Assembly: GCA_009760855.2 (NCBI GenBank) | Contig: WPIO01000557.1 | Location: 1-26,001, forward strand | From: Cristatella mucedo | Taxonomy: Eukaryota; Bryozoa; Phylactolaemata; Cristatellidae | Direction of reading: 5' to 3' | Length of the DNA: 26,001 bases | Shown here: positions 1 through 12,000 of the stretch, in pieces | Position numbering within the stretch: the stretch's first letter is position 1 | Layout of the letters: each line of letters begins with the position of its first letter | The notes under the pieces: generated by a model | What the model saw: only the letters and a program-made list of their open reading frames with translations | Told to the model about the DNA's origin: nothing | Databases searched by the model: none | Translations under genes and position numbers: made by a program

Positions 1-101
1 TCGGAGCGTGCGCTGACTGGCAGCAGAGTGCTGCACCATGTTTAAAGCATTTCGCACGTAAATAACACCTTTCGCACGAGTTCGCACCAGATCGCGGAAT
101 A

Positions 102-566
102 TGTAGAAACTTCAAATCTGCATGTCGGAGCGTGCGCTGACTGGCAGCAGAGTGCTGCACCATGTTTAAAGCATTTCGCACGTAAATAACACGTTTCGCA
201 CGAGTTCGCACCAGATCGCGGAATGTGTAGAAAACTTCAAATCTGCATGTCGGAGCGTGCGCTGACTGGCAGCAGAGTGCTGCACCATGTTTAAAGCATT
301 TCGCACGTAAATAACACGTTTCGCACGAGTTCGCACCAGATCGCGGAATATGTAGAAACTTCAAATCTGCATGTCGGAGCGTGCGCTGACTGGGCAGCAG
401 AGTGCTGCACCATGTTTAAAGCATTTCGCACGTAAATAACACGTTTCGCACGAGTTCGCACCAGATCGCGGAATGTGTAGAAACTTCAAATCTGCATGTC
501 GGAGCGTGCGCTGACTGGCAGCAGAGTGCTGCACCATGTTTAAAGCATTTCGCACGTAAATAACAC
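102..566 (+). repeat. Six-unit segmental duplication, left copy
   Basis: By eye 102-566 matches 848-1312 exactly at an offset of 746 bp (six units plus two extra bases). The shared markers are the extra A in the units at 125 and 871, A101 in the units at 250 and 996, and the extra G in the units at 374 and 1120. The match ends on the left at the A/G site at position 101 and on the right at the AACACAG variant of the unit at 1245. This is a recent multi-unit duplication or conversion tract. Confidence 0.75.
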
Positions 567-847
567 GTTTCGCACGAGTTCGCACCAGATCGCGGAATAT
601 GTAGAAACTTCAAATCTGCATGTCGGAGCGTGCGCTGACTGGCAGCAGAGTGCTGCACCATGTTTAAAGCATTTCGCACGTAAATAACACGTTTCGCACG
701 AGTTCGCACCAGATCGCGGAATGTGTAGAAACTTCAAATCTGCATGTCGGAGCGTGCGCTGACTGGCAGCAGAGTGCTGCACCATGTTTAAAGCATTTCG
801 CACGTAAATAACACGTTTCGCACGAGTTCGCACCAGATCGCGGAATG

Positions 848-1312
848 TGTAGAAACTTCAAATCTGCATGTCGGAGCGTGCGCTGACTGGCAGCAGAGTG
901 CTGCACCATGTTTAAAGCATTTCGCACGTAAATAACACGTTTCGCACGAGTTCGCACCAGATCGCGGAATGTGTAGAAAACTTCAAATCTGCATGTCGGA
1001 GCGTGCGCTGACTGGCAGCAGAGTGCTGCACCATGTTTAAAGCATTTCGCACGTAAATAACACGTTTCGCACGAGTTCGCACCAGATCGCGGAATATGTA
1101 GAAACTTCAAATCTGCATGTCGGAGCGTGCGCTGACTGGGCAGCAGAGTGCTGCACCATGTTTAAAGCATTTCGCACGTAAATAACACGTTTCGCACGAG
1201 TTCGCACCAGATCGCGGAATGTGTAGAAACTTCAAATCTGCATGTCGGAGCGTGCGCTGACTGGCAGCAGAGTGCTGCACCATGTTTAAAGCATTTCGCA
1301 CGTAAATAACAC
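848..1312 (+). repeat. Six-unit segmental duplication, right copy
   Basis: Partner of 102-566. It carries the same three linked markers in the same order (extra A, then A101, then extra G). A third extra-G unit at 1741, 621 bp further on, lacks the extra-A neighbour and has GTGCGGTGAC, so it is a related but older or partial copy. Confidence 0.75.
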
Positions 1313-2998
1313 AGTTCGCACGAGTTCGCACCAGATCGCGGAATATGTAGAAACTTCAAATCTGCATTTCGGAGCGTGCGCTGACTGGCAGCAGAGTGCT
1401 GCACCATGTTTAAAGCATTTCGCACGTAAATAACACCTTTCGCACGAGTTCGCACCAGATCGCGGAATATGTAGAAACTTCAAATCTGCATGTCGGAGCG
1501 TGCGCTGACTGGCAGCAGAGTGCTGCACCATGTTTAAAGCATTTCGCACGTAAATAACACGTTTCGCACGAGTTCGCACCAGATCGCGGAATGTGTAGAA
1601 ACTTCAAATCTGCATGTCGGAGCGTGCGCTGACTGGCAGCAGAGTGCTGCACCATGTTTAAAGCATTTCGCACGTAAATAACACAGTTCGCACGAGTTCG
1701 CACCAGATCGCGGAATATGTAGAAACTTCAAATCTGCATTTCGGAGCGTGCGGTGACTGGGCAGCAGAGTGCTGCACCATGTTTAAAGCATTTCGCACGT
1801 AAATAACACGTTTCGCACGAGTTCGCACCAGATCGCGGAATGTGTAGAAACTTCAAATCTGCATGTCGGAGCGTGCGCTGACTGGCAGCAGAGTGCTGCA
1901 CCATGTTTAAAACATTTCGCACGTAAATAACACGTTTCGCACGAGTTCGCACCAGATCGCGGAATATGTAGAAACTTCAAATCTGCATGTCGGAGCGTGC
2001 GCTGACTGGCAGCAGAGTGCTGCACCATGTTTAAAGCATTTCGCACGTAAATAACACGTTTCGCACGAGTTCGCACCAGATCGCGGAATGTGTAGAAACT
2101 TCAAATCTGCATGTCGGAGCGTGCGCTGACGGGCAGCAGAGTGCTGCACCATGATTAGAGCATTTCGCACGTAAATAACACGTTTCACACGAGTTCGCAC
2201 CAGATCGCGGAATATGTAGAAACTTCAAATCTGCATGTCGGAGCGTGCGCTGACTGGCAGCAGAGTGCTGCACCATGTTTAAAGCATTTCGCACGTAAAT
2301 AACACAGTTCGCACGAGTTCGCACCAGATCGCGGAATATGTAGAAACTTCAAATCTGCATGTCGGAGCGTGCGCTGACTGGCAGCAGAGTGCTGCACCAT
2401 GTTTAAAGCATTTCGCACGTAAATAACACGTTTCGCACGAGTTCGCACCAGATCGCGGAATGTGTAGAAACTTCAAATCTGCATGTCGGAGCGTGCGCTG
2501 ACTGGCAGCAGAGTGCTGCACCATGTTTAAAGCATTTCGCACGTAAATAACACGTTTCGCACGAGTTCGCACCAGATCGCGGAATATGTAGAAACTTCAA
2601 ATCTGCATGTCGGAGCGTGCGCTGACTGGCAGCAGAGTGCTGCACCATGTTTAAAGCATTTCGCACGTAAATAACACGTTTCGCACGAGTTCGCACCAGA
2701 TCGCGGAATGTGTAGAAACTTCAAATCTGCATGTCGGAGCGTGCGCTGACTGGCAGCAGAGTGCTGCACCATGTTTAAAGCATTTCGCACGTAAATAACA
2801 CCTTTCGCACGAGTTCGCACCAGATCGCGGAATATGTAGAAACTTCAAATCTGCATGTCGGAGCGTGCGCTGACTGGCAGCAGAGTGCTGCACCATGTTT
2901 AAAGCATTTCGCACGTAAATAACACGTTTCGCACGAGTTCGCACCAGATCGCGGAATATGTAGAAACTTCAAATCTGCATGTCGGAGCGTGCGCTGAC

Positions 2999-5417
2999 GT
3001 CACGCATTAGTTCTTGCACCATAAGTATTCAAGGCATTTCGCACGTAAATACACTTTTCTCCCGATTTCGCAACCCAAACGCTGAATTGTGGACCCTTCA
3101 AACTCTGCAGGGTAGTCTATCGTGACGCGACGAGGCAAGCATATGCTGCACTATTGTTAAGCATTTCGCACGTAAGATACACTTTTCGTGCCAGTTTGAC
3201 ATGATCGCGGAAGATAGTAACAAACTTCACACATCATTCTTCATGTCTGGAGTGCGTGCGTGACTGCAGCATACAGTGCATACAGCATGGTTTATAGCAA
3301 GTGGGGTGTGGGTTGAGCACCTTCCACTAAACACGGTTCACGGTCGACACATACGCGGGGGCGGGCAAGAGCGACACATAGCGAAGGGAATCCACATCCG
3401 AACGGGTTCGGCGATGCGGGGGCTGCTCACACATGGCCGCAGAGTTGCGCACCATCGTTCAAAAAAAAACACACACATTTCACAGAAATAAAAACACTTT
3501 ACTCAAAACGATTCTCAGGCATGGGTCGGCGATGGGAATATGTCGTGAGAACACATACTACCCACATCATCATTCAATGTCGTGGAGGGCACCTGAATGG
3601 TCAGCAGAGTGATGCACCATGTTTTTATAGCCCCATCCAAGCGAAGGCAGTGCGACGTTTTTGGCGCCACAATGTAACACCCAGATCGCGGTAATGTGGT
3701 AGACACTGGCAATCTGCCGCGATCGGTTTGCGCGCTGTACACAAACCAAGCAGTGCTAGCAGCCCTTTTAGCAAACCATGTTCGCACTGAAGGATACCCG
3801 CGTCATCTTCACTCTCCCCACCGAGTTCGTGGACAACAGGACAGGCCGCAGTCTCGCGGGGGTAAGGGTGTTTATCAACGGCCAAAGCTTCTGGTCGGAT
3901 GCGCAGTGCGCTGATCGGCAAGACTATCAAGTTCTGCCACCATGATAAAATATAAGGCAATTGTCGCCTCGGGTTAGACTACAACGGATTTTAACGGACG
4001 TTGCGTGACAAGCAGAGCGAGAGCTCGGAGAATATGTTAGCAACTGAAAATAACAAAGCAATCTCAAATGAGGTCGGGGAGCGGTGGCACACTGAGTGCA
4101 AGCAGAGTCTTCCTGCACCAGGGATGTAAGGGCGTTCTCAGCGCGTCAAATAAACCCGTGTCGCACGATTTCGCAGCAGATCGCGGGATATGGTAGATAG
4201 AAATACAACATCGGCCACTGTCGAACGGTGCGATAACTGCCAGCAGCGTGTCTTTGCGCGAATTTATAAAGCATTGCGGCACGTAAATGACACGTGTCGC
4301 ACGTTTTCGACACCAAAGAATCATGCGTGTATGTGGAGAGAAAACCACACTTCAATCTTTCTGGTCGGAGGATAGCGCTGACTGGGCAGCATATGTTTTG
4401 TACATGTTTAAAGCATTTCGCACGTAAATAACACGTTTCGCCCGAGTTCGCACCAGATCGCGGAATATGTAGCCGGCGAGAGTGCGCACCCATGGTTAAA
4501 AGCATTGGCACGTAAAATAAAACACGTTTCGCACAGTTCGCACCAGATCGCGGAATGTTTGTAGCTACCTTCATATAGCAGTCAGATGTTGCGCTCACTG
4601 GTAGCAGCGTGCTGCACCATTTTAAAGCGTTTTGCACGGAAATAACACGTGAGCACACGTTCGCACAAGATCACGGCACAAAGGGGAAACTTTAAAATTG
4701 ATGTCGGAGGGGGTGCTGACGCGGCGCAGAGTGCAGCACCATGATTAGAGCATTCGCACGTAAATAACACGTTTTCGCTACGACGTTCGCAACAGAATCG
4801 CGGCGGCATGTTAGAAAGTTCAAAGCTGCATGTCGCGCGAGAATGGGCTGACCGATCACAGGCCGCAAGTGCGTGCTCACCCAATACCTAATATAAAAAG
4901 ACGGCATAATGTCGGCACATGAAATAGCCACGTTATTACTGACACGGGGTATCACAACAAGATCGGCGATGTTGAACAACATAGGACACATCGAATCTTA
5001 CCATGTCTGACGAGATACATGCTAACTGGCAGCAGAAGGCTGGCCACCCATATTTAAACGCATTTCGCCGGAAAATAACACGTTGTCGCACGAGTTCGCA
5101 GAGCACCAGATGCGGAATGTGTAGTAAATTCCCAATCTGCATGGTCGGAGCGTGTCGCAAATAGGCAGCAGAGAGGCTTGCAGCTATGTTTCTAAGCCTT
5201 TCCGCACGTAAATAACACGTTTAAAAACGAGTTCGCAAACCAGATCGCGGTAATATGTAGAAACTTCCAATCTTCATGTCGGAGCGTGCGGCGCTTGACT
5301 GGCAGCACGGAGTGCTGGCACCTATGTTTAAACGCATTTCGCACGTATAACACGTTTCGCACCGAGTTTTCGCAGCAGATCGCGGAATATGGTGTAGAAA
5401 CTTTAAAGGTCTGCATG
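2999..5417 (+). repeat. Degraded satellite segment, about 17 stretched units
   Basis: This stretch has no gene. It looks unlike the flanks but still follows the same unit. Approximate unit starts by landmark matching are 2982, 3116, 3246, 3408, 3526, 3723, 3895, 4074, 4221, 4365, 4476, 4582, 4704, 4833, 5006, 5145 and 5279, giving a mean near 143 bp instead of 124. Recognisable islands include CAGCAGAGTGATGCACCATG near 3602, CCCAGATCGCGGTAATGTGG near 3680, AAAGCATTTCGCACGTAAAT near 4411 and GTTCGCACCAGATCGCGGAA near 4446. Much of the divergence is short insertions (doubled or extra bases within motifs). One clear loss lies near 4472, where the end of one unit and the start of the next are missing. 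The 3250-3600 and 3750-4060 parts are the weakest. I infer either decayed array or uncorrected sequence error. An unrelated insertion is less likely, because unit order is kept throughout. Confidence 0.8.
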
Positions 5418-8310
5418 TCGGAGCGTGCACTGACGTGCAGCAGAGTGCTGCACCATGATTAGAGCATTTCGCACGTAAATAACACGTTTCGCACGAGTTC
5501 GCACCAGATCGCGGAATGTGTAGAAACTTCAAATCTGCATGTCGGACCGTGCGCTGACTGGCAGCAGAGTGCTGCACCATGTTTAAAGCGTTTTGCACGG
5601 AAATAACACGTTTCGCTGCACGGAATAAGTTCGCAACCAGACGCGGAATATGTAGAAACCTTTAAATGCCTGCATGTCGGAGGCGTGGCTGACTGGCAGC
5701 AGAGATGATGCAACATGATTAAAGCATTTCGGCACGTAGAATACACTTTTTACGCAACGAGTTCGCGACCAGATCGCTTGGAATGTGTTAGAACACTTCA
5801 AAGTCCTCGGCATGTCGGAGCGCGTGCACTGACTGTCAGCAGAGTGCTGCACCATGTTTAAAGCATTTCGCACGTAAATAACACGTTTCGCACGAGTTCG
5901 CACCAGATCGCGGAATATGTAGACACTTCAAATCTTCATGTCGGAGCGTGCGCTGACTGGCAGCAGAGTGCAGCACCATGATTAGAGCATTTCGCACGTA
6001 AATAACACGTTTCGCACGAGTTCGCACCAGATCGCGGAATATGTAGAAACTTCAAATCTTCATGTCGGAGCGTGCGCTGACGGGCAGCAGAGTGCTGCAC
6101 CATGATTTAAAGCATTTCGCACGTAAATAACACGTTTCGCACGAGTTCGCACCAGATCGCGGATATGTAGAAACTTCAAATCTGCATGTCGGAGCGTGCG
6201 CTGACTGGCAGCAGAGTTCTGCACCATGTTTAAAGCATTTCGCACGTAAATAACACGTTTCGCACGAGTTCGCACGAGATCGCGGAATATGTAGAAACTT
6301 CAAATCTGCATGTCGGAGCGTGCGCTGACTGGCAGAAGAGTGGGGCACCATGTTTAAAGCATTTCGCACGTAAATAACACGTTTCGCACGAGTTCGCACC
6401 AGATCGAGGAATGTGTAGAAACTTCAAATCTGCATGTCGGAGCGTGCGCTGACTGGCAGCAGAGTGCTGCACTATGGTTTAAAGCATTTCGCACGTAAAT
6501 AACACGTTTTCGCACGAGTTCGCACAGATCGCGGAATGTGTAGAAACTTCAAATCTGCATGGCGGAGCGTGCGCTGACTGGCAGCAGAGTTGCTGCACCA
6601 TGTTTTAAAGCATTTCGCACGTAAATAACACGTTTCGCACGTGAGTTCGCACCAGAGATCGCGGAATGTGTATGAAACTTCAATCTGCATTTCGGAGCGT
6701 GCGCTGACTGGCAGCAGAGTGCTGCACTATGTTTAAAGCATTTCGCACGTGAATAACACGTTTCGCACGAGTTCGCACCAGATCGCGGAATATGTAGAAA
6801 CTTCAAATCTTCATGTCGGAGCGTGCGCTGACTGGCAGCAGAGTGCTGCACCATGTTTAAAGCATTTCGCACGTAAATAACACGTTTCGCACGAGTTCGC
6901 ACCAGATCGCGGAATGTGTAAAAAATTCAAATCTGCATGTCGGAGCGTGCGCTGACTGGCAGCAGAGTGCTGCACCATGTTTAAAGCATTTTGCACGGAA
7001 ATAACACGTTTCGCACAAGTTCGCACCAGATCGCGGAATATGTAGAAACTTTAAATCTGCATGTCGGAGCGTGCCCTGACATGCAGCAGAGTGCGGCACC
7101 ATGTTTGAAGAATTTCGGACGTTAATAACACGTTTTAAACGAGTTTGCACCAGATCGCGGAATATGTAGAAACTTCAAATCTGCATGTCGGAGCGTGCGC
7201 TGAATGGCAGCAGAGTGCTGCACCATGTTTAAAGCATTTCGCACGTAAATAACACGTTTTCGCACGAGTTCGCACCAGATCGCGGAATATGTAGAAACTT
7301 CAAATCTGCATGTCGGAGCGTGCGCTGAGTGGCAGCAGAGTGCTGCACCATGTTTAAAGCATTTCGCACGTAAATAACACGTTTCGCACGAGTTCGCACC
7401 AGATCGCGGAATATGTAGACACTTCAAATCTGCATGTCGGAGCGTGCGCTGACAGGCAGCAGAGTGCTGCACTATGTTTAAAGCATTTCGCACGTAAATA
7501 ACACGTTTCGCACGAGTTCGCACCAGATCGCGGAATGTGTAGAAACTTCAAATCTGCATGTCGGAGCGTGCGCTGACTGGCAGCAGAGTGCTGCACCATG
7601 TTTAAAGCATTTCGCACGTAATAAACACGTTTCGCACGAGTTCGCACCAGATCGCGGAATGTGTAGAAACTTCAAATCTGCATGTCGGAGCGTGCGCTGA
7701 CTGGCAGCAGAGTGCTGCACTATGTTTAAAGCATTTCGCACGTAAATAACACGTTTCGCACGAGTTCGCACCAGATCGCGGAATATGTAGACACTTCAAA
7801 TCTGCATGTCGGAGCGTGCGCTGACTGGCAGCAGAGTGCTGCACCATGTTTAAAGCATTTCGCACGTAAATAACACGTTTTCGCACGAGTTCGCACCAGA
7901 TCGCGGAATGTGTTATGTGAAACTTCAAATCTGCATGTCGGAGCGTGCGCTGACTGGCAGCAGAGTTCTGCACCATGTTTAAAGCATTTCGCACGTAAAT
8001 AACACGTTTTAAACGATTTCGCACCAGATCGCGGAATATGTAGAAACTTCAAATCTGCATGTCGGAGCGTGCTCTGAATGGCAGCAGAGTTCTGCACCAT
8101 GTTTAAAGCATTTCGCACGTAAATAACACGTTTCGCACGAGTTCGCAGCCAGATCGCGGAATGTGTAGAAAACCAAAATCTGCATGTCGGAGCGTGCGCT
8201 GACTGGCAGCAGAGTGCTGCACTATGTTTAAAGCATTTCGCACGTAAATAACACGTTTCGCACGAGTTCGCACCAGATCGCGGAATATGTAGAAACTTCA
8301 AATCTGCATG

Positions 8311-8434
8311 TCGGAGCGTGCGCTGACGGGCAGCAGAGTGCAGCACCATGATTAGAGCATTTCGCACGTAAATAACACGTTTCGCACGAGTTCGCACCAG
8401 ATCGCGGAATATGTAGAAACTTCAAATCTGCATG
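8311..8434 (+). repeat. ATTAGAG-subfamily unit
   Basis: Carries three linked changes in one unit: GACGGG for GACTGG, GTGCAGC for GTGCTGC, and GATTAGAGC for GTTTAAAGC. The same combination appears in the units at 14023, 14677, 16293 and (with CAGAATGC) 18032. Partial combinations occur at 2114, 5941, 11035 and 12660, and a degraded one at 4704. This copy appears identical over all 124 bases to the one at 16293-16416. Confidence 0.8.
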
Positions 8435-8937
8435 TCGGAGCGTGCGCTGACTGGCAGCAGAGTGCTGCACCATGTTTAAAGCATTTCGCACGTAAATAAC
8501 ACGTTTCGCACGAGTTCGCACCAGATCGCGGAATATGTAGAAACTTCAAATCTGCATGTCGGAGCGTGAGCTGAATGGCAGCAGAGTTCTGCACCATGTT
8601 TAAAGCATTTCGCACGTAAATAACACGTTTCGCACGAGTTCGCACCAGATCGTGCGGGAAGGTGTATCGATAAACTTCAAATCTGCATGTCGGAGCGTGC
8701 GCTGACTGGCAGCAGAGTGCTGCACCATGTTTAAAGCATTTCGCACGTAAATAACACGTTTCGCACGAGTTCGCACCAGATCGCGGAATATGTAGAAACT
8801 TCAAATCTGCATTTCGGAGCGTGTGGTGACTGGCAGCAGAGTGCTGCACCATGTTTAATGCATTTCGCACGTAAATAACACGTTTCGCACGAGTTCGCAC
8901 CAGATCGCGGAATATGTAGACACTTCAAATCTTCATG

Positions 8938-9040
8938 TCGGAGCGTCTGCGCCATGTTTAAAGCATTTCGCACGTAAATAACACGTTTCGCACGAGTTCG
9001 CACCAGATCGCGGAATATGTAGACACTTCAAATCTTCATG
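8938..9040 (+). repeat. Truncated 103-bp unit
   Basis: The unit starts TCGGAGCGTCTGCGCCATG and so lacks about 21 bases between the GAGCGT and CCATG landmarks, including the left arm of the dyad. It lies beside two units whose tails share GACACTTCAAATCTTCATG, which places it in that subfamily. Confidence 0.85.
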
Positions 9041-12000
9041 TCGGAGCGTGCGCTGACTGGCAGCAGAGTGCTGCACCATGTTTAAAGCATTTTGCACGGA
9101 AATAACACGTTTCGCACGAGTTCGCACCAGATCGCGGAATGTGTAGAAACTTCAAATCTGCATGTCGGAGCGTGCGCTGACTGCAGCAGAGTGCTGCACC
9201 ATGTTTAAAGCATTTCGCACGTAAATAACACGTTTCGCACAAGTTCGCACCAGATCGCGGAATATGTAGAAACCTTAAATCTGCATGTCGGAGCGTGCGC
9301 TGACTGGCAGCAGAGTGCGGCACCATGTTTTAAAGCATTTCGCACGTAAATAACACGTTTCGCAAGAGTTCGGAGCAGATTGTGGAATGTCTAGAAACTT
9401 CCAATCTGCCTGTGGGAGCGTGTTCTGACTTGCAGCATAGTGCTGCACCATGTTTAATGTATTTCGAACGTAAATAACACGTTTCGCACAAGCTCGCACC
9501 AGATCGCGGAATATGTAGAAACTTCAAATCTGCATGTCGGAGCGTGCGCTGACTGGCAGCAGAGTGCTGCACCATGTTTAAAGCATTTCGCACGTAAATA
9601 ACACGTTTCGCACGAGTTCGCACCAGATCGCGGAATATGTAGAAACTTCAAAATCTGCATGTCGGAGCGTGCGCTGACTGGCAGCAGAGTTGTGCACCAT
9701 GTTTAAAGCATTTCGCACGTAAATAACACGTTTCGCACGAGTTCGCACCAGATCGCGGAATATGTAGAAACTTCAAATCTGCATGTCGGGGCGTTGCGCT
9801 GAAGTGCAAAGCAGAGTGCTGCACCATGATAGAGCATTTCGGCACGTAAATAACACGTTTTCGCACGAGTTCGCACCAGATCGCGGAATATGTAGAAACT
9901 TCAAATCTGCATGTCGGAGCGTGCGCTGACTGGCAGCAGAGTGTGCACCCTGTTTTAAAGCATTTCGCACGTAAATAACACGTTTCGCACGAGTTCGCAC
10001 CAGATCGCGGAATATGTAGACACTTTCAAATCTGCATGTCGGAGCGTGCGCTGACTGGCAGCAGAGTGCTGCACTATGTTTAAAGCATTTCGCACGTAAA
10101 TAACACGTTTTCGCACGAGTTCGCACCAGATCGCGGAATATGTAGAAACTTCAAATCTGCATGTCGGAGCGTGCGCTGAATGGCAGCAGAGTGCTGCACT
10201 ATGAAAAAAGCATTTCGCACGTAAATAACACGTTTCGCACGAGTTCGCACCAGATCGCGGAATATGTGTAAAAACTTCAAATCTGCATGTCGGAGCGTGC
10301 GCTGACTGGCAGCAGAGTGCTGCACCATGTTTAAAGCATTTCGCACGTAAATAACACGTTTCGCACGAGTTCGCACCAGATCGCGGAATATGTAGAAACT
10401 TCAAATCTGCATTTCGGAGCGTTGAGCTGACTGGCAGCAGAGTGCTGCACCATGTTTAAAGCATTTCGCACGTAAATAACACGTTTCGCACGAGTTCGCA
10501 CCAGATCGCGGAATGTGTTGAGACTTCAAATCTGCATGTCGGAGCGTGCGCTGACTGGCAGCAGAGTGCTGCACCATGTTAAAAGCATTTCGCACGTAAA
10601 TAACACGTTTCGCACGAGTTCGCACCAGATCGCGGAATGTGTAGAAACTTCAAATCTGCATGTCGGAGCGTGTGCTGACTGGCAGCAGAGTGCTGCACCA
10701 TGTTTAAAGCATTTCGCACGTAAATAACACGTTTCGCACGAGTTCGCACCAGATCGCGGAATATGTAGAAACTTCAAATCTGCATGTCGGAGCGTGCGCT
10801 GACTGGCAGCAGAGTGCTGCACCATGTTTAAAGCATTTCGCACGTAAATAACACGTTTCGCACGAGTTCGCACCAGATCGGGGAATGTGTAGAAACTTCA
10901 AATCTGCATGTCGGAGCGTGCGCTGACTGGCAGCAGAGTGCTGCACCATGTTTAAAGCATTTCGCACGTAAATAACACGTTTCGCACGAGTTCGCACCAG
11001 ATCGCGGAATATGTAGAAACTTCAACTCTGCATGTCGGAGCGTGCGCTGAAGTGCAGCAGAGTGCTGCACCATGATTAGAGCATTTCGCACGTAAATAAC
11101 ACGTTTCGCACGAGTTCGCACCAGATCGCGGAATGTGTAGAAACTTCAAATCTGCATGTCGGAGCGTGCGCTGACTGGCAGCAGAGTTCTGCACCATGTT
11201 TAAAGCATTTCGCACGTAAATAACACGTTTCGCACGAGTTCGCACCAGATCGCGGAATATGTAGACACTTCAAATCTGCATGTCGGAGCGTGCGCTGAAT
11301 GGCAGCAGAGTTCTGCACCATGTTTAAAGCATTTCGCACGTAAATAACACGTTTCGCACGAGTTCGCAGCAGATCGCAGAATATAAAGAAACTTCAAATC
11401 TGCATGTCGGAGCTTGCGCTGACTGGCAGCAGAGTGCTGCACTATGTTTAAAGCATTTCGCACGTAAATAACACGTTTCGCACGAGTTAGCACCAGATCG
11501 CGGAATATGTAGAAACTTCAAATCTGCATGTCGGAGCGTGTGAGCTGAGTGGCAGCAGAGTGCTGCACCATGTTTAAAGCATTTCGCACGTAAATAACAC
11601 GTTTCGCACGAGTTCGCACCAGATCGCGGAATGTGTAGAAACTTCAAATCTGCATGTCGGAGCGTGAGCTGACTGGCAGCAGAGTGCTGCACCATGTTTA
11701 AAGCATTTCGCACGTAAATAACACGTTTCGCACGAGTTCGCACCAGATCGCGGAATATGTAAGAAACTTCAAATCTGCATGTCGGAGCGTGAGCTGACTG
11801 GCAGCAGAGTGCTGCACCATGTTTTAAAGCATTTCGCACGTAAATAACACGTTTCGCACGAGTTCGCACCAGATCGCGGAATATGTAGAAACTTTAAATC
11901 TGCATGTCGGAGCGTGAGCTGACTGACTGGGCAGCAGAGTGCTGCACCATGTTTAAAGCATTTCGCACGTAAATAACACGTTTCGCACGAGTTCGCACCA

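Larger units (their letters stand above)
1..2998 (+). repeat. 124-bp satellite array, block A (about 24 units)
   Basis: Head-to-tail tandem array phased at TCGGAGCG, with unit starts at 1, 125, 250, 374, 499, 623, 747, 871, 996, 1120, 1245, 1369, 1493, 1617, 1741, 1866, 1990, 2114, 2238, 2362, 2486, 2610, 2734 and 2858. A further start at 2982 loses the pattern after 17 bases. Units are 124 bp, or 125 bp where one base is added: an extra G in GACTGGGCAG at 374, 1120 and 1741, or an extra A in GAAAAC at 125 and 871. Differences between units are otherwise a handful of substitutions. Recurrent ones are AACACAG for AACACGT (1245, 1617, 2238), AACACCT (1, 1369, 2734), GCATTTCGG for GCATGTCGG (tails of 1245 and 1617), and A or G at unit position 101. 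No unit is inverted. No coding function is supported. The strand given is an arbitrary reading direction for the unit. Confidence 0.97.
5418..10413 (+). repeat. 124-bp satellite array, block B heterogeneous flank (about 40 units)
   Basis: The array resumes in phase at 5418. The first units are still insertion-rich: those at 5542 and 5677 are 135 and 138 bp. From about 5815 most units are 124-125 bp but carry more private indels than the core. Examples are the 130-bp unit at 6562, the 129-bp unit at 7809 with extra bases around 7913-7920, the 131-bp unit at 8559 with a scrambled stretch at 8652-8670, and a 103-bp unit at 8938. Two stretches differ mainly by substitutions rather than indels (7064-7187 and 9358-9500). 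The trend is a gradual rise in uniformity from left to right. No gene, RNA or unrelated sequence was found. Confidence 0.95.

Noticed and set aside
2995-3002. TGACGTCA palindrome (CRE/ATF-type) right at the clean/degraded boundary.
   Set aside because: Only one copy, formed by the first changed bases after CGCTGAC, with no gene nearby. Chance is the simplest explanation.
3276-3914. Plus-strand open frames at 3276-3491 and 3696-3914 as possible unique genes in the degraded zone.
   Set aside because: No recognisable domain. The DNA still follows the satellite unit order with extra bases, and the frames are short, so they are chance openings.
4146-4658. A 170-codon minus-strand frame in the degraded segment.
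   Set aside because: Its peptide is composed of frame-shifted pieces of the satellite translation, so it is a stretched repeat reading, not a gene.
2999-5417. Transposon or other insertion splitting the array.
   Set aside because: I saw no terminal inverted repeats, target-site duplication, poly-A tail or transposase or reverse transcriptase frame, and satellite landmarks recur through the segment in order.
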